A stretch of DNA of 33,643 nucleotides from Candidatus Nanopelagicales bacterium. Lineage in GTDB: Bacteria; Actinomycetota; Actinomycetes; S36-B12; UBA10799. Below are positions 29,565 through 33,643 of this stretch, piece after piece (the stretch's first letter is position 1; each line of letters opens with the position of its first letter). The notes beneath the pieces are model-generated. The model did no database searches, was not told the origin of the DNA, and saw only the letters and a program-made list of their open reading frames with translations. Both the position numbers and the translations under genes were made by a program. The DNA lies in contig JAGNDY010000001.1 in the NCBI GenBank assembly GCA_018003655.1, positions 99,399-133,041 on the forward strand. The letters run 5' to 3'.

Positions 29565-29981
29565 TCACCCGGGGAAGGCCTGAGACACCGATCCCCACGA
29601 GATTGCCCGGACGGCGGATTCCGAAGCTGTGCGCGCGGCCGACTTCCGATCGTCGCCAGAGGTTGCCGCCGCCAGCGCCGACCAAGACCGCACCAGTCGC
29701 TGCTCGATAACGACGGCGAGCGCGGTGGCAGTGGCCGACGAGGTAACGGCTTGTGGGGTTTGGTACGCCGCGGCGGGGTTTGGCGGCTGTTCACCCGTTG
29801 CTGTGATCTGTGCCCTGAGTTGATCGCGCAATGCGCGATGGGAGTTCAGAGCTCGCCGTGCTCGAAGTTGGGCGCTGCCACTGAGTTGCGATCCGATCAA
29901 GCCGTACGCGTAGATGGCCGCGTATTCGCCGTCCAGGGTCGCTTTCAGTGCATCGATCGCGGGCGAGTTTGTGGCGATCAT
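29565..29981 (-). CDS. DUF4439 ferritin-like protein
   Basis: This 138-residue, Ala-rich, helical protein fits the DUF4439 family, a ferritin-like four-helix bundle of actinobacteria (Rv2844-like, between proS and rimP). The helix DALKATLDGEYAAIYAYGLIG carries the Glu-Tyr pair typical of the family, followed by a second helix with RARRALNSHRALRDQL, which holds an ExxH-like spacing only loosely. Function is unknown. ATG 29981 overlaps the stop of the lipoprotein gene by four bases (ATGA on the - strand), so I take this start over the longer open frame. Confidence 0.8.
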   Translation of the reverse strand: MIATNSPAIDALKATLDGEYAAIYAYGLIGSQLSGSAQLRARRALNSHRALRDQLRAQITATGEQPPNPAAAYQTPQAVTSSATATALAVVIEQRLVRSWSALAAATSGDDRKSAARTASESAVRAISWGSVSQAFPG

Positions 29982-30445
29982 GCGGTCGCGCCAGCCAAAG
30001 CAGCGGCATGTTGCGACTCGGAGGCGCCGATCAGCGACAGCACCCAAGCCAACTCGGACGCGTTGGCATCGACGCAAGCGGACACCCGTTGGCCTGACGC
30101 ACGCCGTTCCTGGCTAGCGAGCTCCCGAAGCGCGGCGGTTGCCGTCGTTGCGCCGAGCGCGGCGGACTCGCCAGACTCGGTTGGGGTGCCACCAACGGCG
30201 GCGAGGTGTTCGGCGTGCTGTGACCGGATCGGTTGCAGAGTCGGGCGTAGGTCAGGGAATGCGCTCAGCGCCGCGTCGTACAGATCGATCAACTGCTGCT
30301 CCGCTGCTGCAACGGCGGCCTTGACCGCGTCATCGGGGTTCGAGCTCGACCCGCTTGAGCTGCATGCGGCGACGAGGCCCACTGGAAGTACCGCGGCGGT
30401 TGTGAGCAGGGTACGCCTGCTCAGCGCTGCTGGATGGGTGGTCAC
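29978..30445 (-). CDS. Putative lipoprotein with twin-arginine-like signal
   Basis: From GTG 30445 the 155-residue product begins with an Arg-Arg pair (ALSRRTLLTTAAVL), then a hydrophobic stretch and the lipobox LVAAC. A Ser/Gly linker follows, so it should be lipid-anchored outside the membrane, perhaps through the Tat route. The rest is Ala-rich and helical (DDAVKAAVAAAEQQLIDLYDAA; SQHAEHLAAVGG; LIGASESQHAAALAG) and looks ferritin-like, similar to its partner. The longer open frame to 30598 would bury the signal and is rejected. TACCCT lies exactly six bases before the GTG, so a leaderless transcript is possible. Its stop overlaps the next ATG, coupling the pair. No function is known. Confidence 0.78.
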   Translation of the reverse strand: MTTHPAALSRRTLLTTAAVLPVGLVAACSSSGSSSNPDDAVKAAVAAAEQQLIDLYDAALSAFPDLRPTLQPIRSQHAEHLAAVGGTPTESGESAALGATTATAALRELASQERRASGQRVSACVDANASELAWVLSLIGASESQHAAALAGATA

Positions 30446-30451
30446 GGGGCA

Positions 30452-30457
30452 AGGGTA
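30452..30457 (-). promoter_or_regulatory. Possible -10 element for the lipoprotein gene
   Basis: TACCCT on the - strand (pattern TANNNT) ends six bases before GTG 30445, as in the dxr and YdeI-like starts. In the same divergent gap, TAGGAT on the + strand (30473-30478) may serve rimP. No -35 boxes are convincing. Confidence 0.3.
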
Positions 30458-30613
30458 GGACGGTGACCCGACTAGGATCGCGCAAGTAGGGGAAAAGGGT
30501 GTCAACGCGAGTTGCCAATCCGCTGCCGCGAGGCCGAACTGAACAAGTCCGGCCTCGAACGAAGTGAACAGGGAGCATCCGTTGCAACCGCAATGCACGA
30601 GTCGGGAGGATCG

Positions 30614-31081
30614 ATGGCAGCGATTGACGCGGCACGAGTGCGAGCGGCTTTGACGCCGGTTGCCGATCGACTCGGGCTCGATCTGGAGGATGTGTCGGTC
30701 AAGCGGGCCGGTCGTCGAAGTGCGGTAGTCGTGGTGCTCGACAAAGACGGTGGCCTCGATCTGGACGCAATTGCGCAGGCATCAAAGGTGGTGTCGGAGG
30801 CGCTCGATGACTCTGGCGCTACTGAGGATTTGCCCTACGTGCTGGAAGTGACCTCGCCGGGGGTGGGCCGGCCGCTGACCCACGCTCGACACTGGCGACG
30901 CGCAGCCGACCGCCTGGTGCAACTGTCGCTCAGCGATGGTTCCACCGAGACGGGTCGCGTCCAGGGCGCCACTGACTCCACCGTCGCCGTCGTGGTGGAC
31001 GGTCAGTTGCGAACATTCGAGTTCGCGCAGATCTCGCGCGCTGTTGTCCAAGTTGAGTTCGCCAAGAAGAAGGATTCCTGA
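30614..31081 (+). CDS. rimP: Ribosome maturation factor RimP
   Basis: RimP is needed for 30S maturation. The 155-residue product shows [62 protein letters not shown] and a C-terminal SH3-like barrel ([26 protein letters not shown]). ATG 30614 has GGGAGGA (30604-30610) just upstream; ATG 30593 or the further upstream open frame are less likely. It heads the conserved rimP-nusA-ylxR-infB operon; nusA begins two bases after its stop. Confidence 0.94.
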   Translation: MAAIDAARVRAALTPVADRLGLDLEDVSVKRAGRRSAVVVVLDKDGGLDLDAIAQASKVVSEALDDSGATEDLPYVLEVTSPGVGRPLTHARHWRRAADRLVQLSLSDGSTETGRVQGATDSTVAVVVDGQLRTFEFAQISRAVVQVEFAKKKDS

Positions 31082-31083
31082 TC

Positions 31084-32121
31084 ATGGACATCGATGTCAG
31101 CACTCTCAAGGCGCTCGTCATTGAGCGTGGGATTTCCTGGGAGTTGATGGTCTCCACCATCGAGCAGGCATTGCTGGTGGCCTATCACCACACACCCGGT
31201 TGCAGTGCGCACGCCCGGGTCGAACTTGACCGAAAGTCCGGTCACGCGACCGTGTGGGCGACCGAGGTGAACGAAGACGGCAGCCTGGGCGCTGAGTACG
31301 ACGACACCCCAACCAACTTCGGGCGTATCGCGGCAGCGACGGCCAAGAACGTGCTGATGCAGCGCCTGCGTGAGGCCAACGACGATGCCACCTTCGAGGA
31401 GTTCGTCGGCAAGGAAGGCGACATCGTGTCCGGCCAGGTTCAACAGGGCCGTGATCCCGGCGCGGTCCTGGTTGAGCTCGGCAAGATCGAGGGCAAGATT
31501 CCTGGCACCGAGCAGGTTCCGACGGACAGCTACGCACACGGGACCCGGCTGAAGTGCTACGTGGTGGCCGTTCGCCGTGGCACCAAGGCACCGCAGGTCA
31601 CCCTGTCTCGTACCCACCCGGAATTGGTGCGCGGACTGTTTCGTCTTGAATGTCCGGAGATCGCTGACGGGACGGTTCAGATCATGGCCGTCGCTCGTGA
31701 GGCGGGCCACCGATCGAAGATCGCGGTTCGAGCCACGATTGCGCAGGTCAACCCCAAGGGCGCGTGCATTGGGCCGATGGGGCAGCGCGTGCGGGCCGTG
31801 ACCACCGAGTTGCAGGGCGAAAAAATCGACATCGTCGACTGGGACGAGGACCCGGCGGTTTTTGTCGCCAACGCGCTGTCGCCGGCGCGGGTGTCCAGCG
31901 TGGCGGTCGTTGATGAGGCCAACCGCTCTGCCAGAGTGGTCGTACCCGACTATCAGCTGTCACTGGCGATTGGTCGCGATGGTCAGAACGCGAGGCTCGC
32001 CGCACGGTTGACCGGTTGGCGGATTGATATTCATTCCGATGCCGAGTCGCCAACGGAAAACGTGGACGATGCGCCGCTGGACGCCAGTGAGGGTGAACGC
32101 GCCGAACCTACCGGTGAGTGA
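31084..32121 (+). CDS. nusA: Transcription elongation/antitermination factor NusA
   Basis: NusA binds RNA polymerase and modulates pausing, termination and rRNA antitermination. In order there is an N-terminal polymerase-binding domain, an S1 domain (about 112-175, [21 protein letters not shown]), and two KH domains with [27 protein letters not shown] and [19 protein letters not shown]. At 345 residues it lacks the acidic C-terminal repeats of E. coli NusA, as usual in actinobacteria, and ends in a short acidic tail. The start ATG 31084 comes two bases after the rimP stop. Confidence 0.97.
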   Translation: MDIDVSTLKALVIERGISWELMVSTIEQALLVAYHHTPGCSAHARVELDRKSGHATVWATEVNEDGSLGAEYDDTPTNFGRIAAATAKNVLMQRLREANDDATFEEFVGKEGDIVSGQVQQGRDPGAVLVELGKIEGKIPGTEQVPTDSYAHGTRLKCYVVAVRRGTKAPQVTLSRTHPELVRGLFRLECPEIADGTVQIMAVAREAGHRSKIAVRATIAQVNPKGACIGPMGQRVRAVTTELQGEKIDIVDWDEDPAVFVANALSPARVSSVAVVDEANRSARVVVPDYQLSLAIGRDGQNARLAARLTGWRIDIHSDAESPTENVDDAPLDASEGERAEPTGE

Positions 32122-32141
32122 GCCCACACACCGCTCAGGGG

Positions 32142-32147
32142 TAGACT
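32142..32147 (+). promoter_or_regulatory. -10-like TAGACT between nusA and ylxR
   Basis: TAGACT lies 20 bases after the nusA stop and is the same hexamer as at 17552 before rpsB. It could drive an internal ylxR-infB promoter with a leader of about 150 nt. No -35 is evident. Confidence 0.35.
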
Positions 32148-32218
32148 GGCCTACGGTCGCGTTCGAAACGAAATCGGCAAGACCACAATCCGTGCGGATT
32201 GACCAGTCATTGGGCCAG

Positions 32219-32270
32219 TAGCTGGGATAACCAGCAACTGGGACCAGCGAGGAATTGGGATCAGCGAGCA
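32219..32270 (+). repeat. Three imperfect 17-18 bp tandem repeats before ylxR
   Basis: Units at 32219-32236, 32237-32253 (ACTGGGACCAGCGAGGA) and 32254-32270 (ATTGGGATCAGCGAGCA) run head to tail; the last two differ at three positions. The first contains a perfect hairpin, GCTGG-GATAA-CCAGC (32221-32235). They lie in the 178-base nusA-ylxR gap and may structure the leader RNA. Confidence 0.5.
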
Positions 32271-32299
32271 AGTGGCCGGAACCGAAGCAGGTCAGACCA

Positions 32300-32584
32300 A
32301 TGACTGAACCGATTCGCACCTGTGTGGGATGCCGAGCACGCGAGGATAAGACCAACCTGGTGCGTGTTGTTGCCATCGGTGACCAAGTCGTCGTTGATGA
32401 GCGGGCTCTGCTGCCCGGCCGGGGTGCTTACCTGCACTCCACGCCGAACTGCCTTGAGTCAGCCATCCGGCGGAAGGCATTCGCTCGGGCTCTTCGTCAA
32501 CGGAGTCCGCTCGATACCGAACCGGTGCAGCACTACGTCTCACAGGTCAACCCGTCGGCCCAACACTCGGGAGCAGTGGAATGA
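32300..32584 (+). CDS. ylxR: YlxR family RNA-binding protein (DUF448)
   Basis: This 94-residue basic protein has the family motif RTCVGCRAREDKTNLVRVV and then LLPGRGAYLHSTPNCLESAIRRKAFARALR. YlxR proteins bind RNA; in Firmicutes one (RnpM) binds and modulates RNase P RNA. The two Cys of CVGC and one further Cys are present. ATG 32300 begins at the family's usual position, with only a weak AGG upstream; the frame is open back to 32255. It lies in its standard place between nusA and infB. Confidence 0.92.
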   Translation: MTEPIRTCVGCRAREDKTNLVRVVAIGDQVVVDERALLPGRGAYLHSTPNCLESAIRRKAFARALRQRSPLDTEPVQHYVSQVNPSAQHSGAVE

Positions 32585-32630
32585 GCGCTCGATGAGTCAC
32601 CAGCTATGAGCTTCTACCTGCACAACTAAG

Positions 32631-32654
32631 GGCCCGGCGTCATCCGTCCGGGCC
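32631..32654 (+). promoter_or_regulatory. GC hairpin just upstream of infB
   Basis: GGCCCGG (32631-32637) pairs perfectly with CCGGGCC (32648-32654) around a 10-base loop, ending five bases before the infB ribosome site. It follows a tiny open frame, MSFYLHN plus stop (32606-32629). It may be an attenuator or a translation-level control hairpin; no T-tract follows. Confidence 0.4.
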
Positions 32655-32667
32655 AGGACGGAGAGAC

Positions 32668-33643
32668 GTGGCCAAGACCCGCGTATACGAGGTCGCTCGC
32701 GAACTCGGAATCGATAGCAAGACCGCAGTGGCGAAACTGCAGGAACTCGGCGAATTCGTCAAATCTGCCTCCTCAACAATTGAGCCGCCGGTGGCGCGCA
32801 AACTGCGCGACGCGTACCCGGACGCTGCCGAGGCTGCTCCAGCCAAGCCAGCCAAGAAGGCAGCCGCGAAGCCAACAGGACCTACACCCGCTTCAACGGC
32901 GCGACCAGCACCTGCCGAAGAGCCAACGGCCGCCGAGCCTGCTCAGACGGCACAGCCGGCGCCTAAGGCGGAGTCTGCTCCGAAGGCAGTGCCAACGGAC
33001 GCCGAGCCAGCGCCTGACTCCGGGTCAGCTCCCACCGCGCAGCCAGCGGCCGCAGACGCCGGGTCGGCAGACCACGGAACCGTTGCGGCTCCGGCGGCCC
33101 GGGCTGCTTCCACGACACCAGCCGACGCACCCGCATCCGGGTCAGGCCCAGCACCTGCACCGACTCCAGCACCTAAGCCTGGGGCTCCCCGACCCGGCAA
33201 CAACCCCTACAGTTCCGGCGGTTCGTCCGGCATGCGTCCGAGTGGGCCTCGCCCCGGCAACAATCCGTTCAGCTCCGGTGCCTCATCCGGAATGCAACGT
33301 CCGGGTGTGGCCGGAGCTCCCCGACCGAATCCCGGCACGATGCCCCCTCGACCCGTCCAACGACCAACTGGTCGCGCGGGCGGCCCAGGTGGTCGTCCCA
33401 ACGCGCCGGGTGGTCGTCCTGGCGCTCCGGCCGGGCGCACCACGGGTGCTCCTGCCGGCGGCGGTCGTCCGGGCGGTGCGCCCGGCGGCGGTGGCTATGC
33501 CGGCGGCGGTCGTCCAGGTGGTGCTCCTGGCGGCGGAGGCGGTTATGCCGGGGGAGGTCGTCCTGGTGGCGGTTTCGCTGGTCGCCCGGGCGGCGGCGGA
33601 GGTGCGCCGGGCGCATTCGGCGGCCGAGGTGGTCGCGGTGGCG
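32668..33643 (+). CDS. infB: Translation initiation factor IF-2, N-terminal part (3' end beyond window)
   Basis: IF-2 is the GTPase that brings initiator tRNA to the 30S subunit. The start is GTG 32668, after GGAGAG, giving [18 protein letters not shown], the IF2_N domain typical of actinobacteria, with [19 protein letters not shown]. From about residue 55 there is a long Ala/Pro/Lys-rich linker. From about residue 170 there are Arg/Gly/Pro-rich repeats ([32 protein letters not shown], then [13 protein letters not shown]-type units) that continue to the window edge. The GTPase domain is not included. About 325 codons are seen, in frame and without a stop. Assignment rests on the N-terminal domain plus the rimP-nusA-ylxR context. 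Confidence 0.93.
   Translation, partial: MAKTRVYEVARELGIDSKTAVAKLQELGEFVKSASSTIEPPVARKLRDAYPDAAEAAPAKPAKKAAAKPTGPTPASTARPAPAEEPTAAEPAQTAQPAPKAESAPKAVPTDAEPAPDSGSAPTAQPAAADAGSADHGTVAAPAARAASTTPADAPASGSGPAPAPTPAPKPGAPRPGNNPYSSGGSSGMRPSGPRPGNNPFSSGASSGMQRPGVAGAPRPNPGTMPPRPVQRPTGRAGGPGGRPNAPGGRPGAPAGRTTGAPAGGGRPGGAPGGGGYAGGGRPGGAPGGGGGYAGGGRPGGGFAGRPGGGGGAPGAFGGRGGRGG

Noticed and set aside
29565-30445. The two reverse-strand genes as one gene broken by a frameshift
   Set aside because: The ATGA overlap and complete helical domains in each, plus two separate genes at the same place in Mycobacterium, argue for two intact genes.
30446-30598. N-terminal extension of the lipoprotein gene up to 30598
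   Set aside because: It would put 51 residues before the Arg-Arg signal and lipobox, which must be near the N-terminus to work.

Overview
The window is a stretch of core chromosome from a moderately high-GC actinomycete (Actinomycetota). The protein families, the many GTG starts, the Ala/Pro/Gly-rich IF-2 N-terminus, a WhiG-type sigma factor, DUF2469 and DUF4439 proteins, and the gene order all point there. This order (ffh-rpsP-khpA-rimM-trmD-rplS-lepB-rnhB, yraN-comM-dprA-xerC-whiG, rpsB-tsf-pyrH-frr-cdsA-rlmN-dxr-rip-ispG, proS, rimP-nusA-ylxR-infB) is the one known from Streptomyces and, with additions, Mycobacterium. I cannot place it below phylum or class from sequence alone.

Layout. 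1-4298: nitrogen control, with the 3' end of one P-II gene, a strong hairpin, a GlnR-like site, then amt, a second P-II gene and glnD, closely packed on the + strand. 4308-5885: ffh. 6029-13796: ribosome and tRNA maturation genes (rpsP, khpA, rimM, trmD, rplS), lepB, rnhB, a DUF2469 gene, yraN, comM and dprA, with many stop/start overlaps that suggest operons. 13822-15718: xerC and a whiG-like sigma factor. 17784-27688: translation (rpsB, tsf, frr), UMP kinase, phospholipid synthesis (cdsA), rRNA/tRNA methylation (rlmN), the MEP isoprenoid pathway (dxr, ispG) around a site-2 protease, and a GNAT gene. 27759-29549: proS. 29565-30445, - strand: a coupled lipoprotein/ferritin-like pair. 30614-33643: rimP, nusA, ylxR and the 5' part of infB.

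The region that stands out is 15720-16650. This 931-bp insertion has 26-bp imperfect terminal inverted repeats (23/26 matches, ends TGTGAC...GTCACA) and is bounded by a 5-bp direct duplication CTAGC. It carries no transposase. Each end has several copies of a 19-bp motif (consensus TGTTCAGATAGAACCGAAG and its complement), pointing inward from opposite ends as in IS21/Tn402/Tn7-type elements. Its only recognisable gene is a short YdeI/OmdA-family gene. It sits exactly between the back-to-back stop codons of whiG and a convergent M23-like gene and damages neither. I read it as a non-autonomous, cargo-bearing transposable element.

Other points of interest are long acidic or low-complexity tails on S16 and S2, an M23-family protein that keeps its zinc ligands but lacks both catalytic histidines, and possible leaderless promoters with a -10-like hexamer exactly 6 nt before GTG starts. 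There are also possible structured leaders before rplS, rpsB, ylxR and infB.
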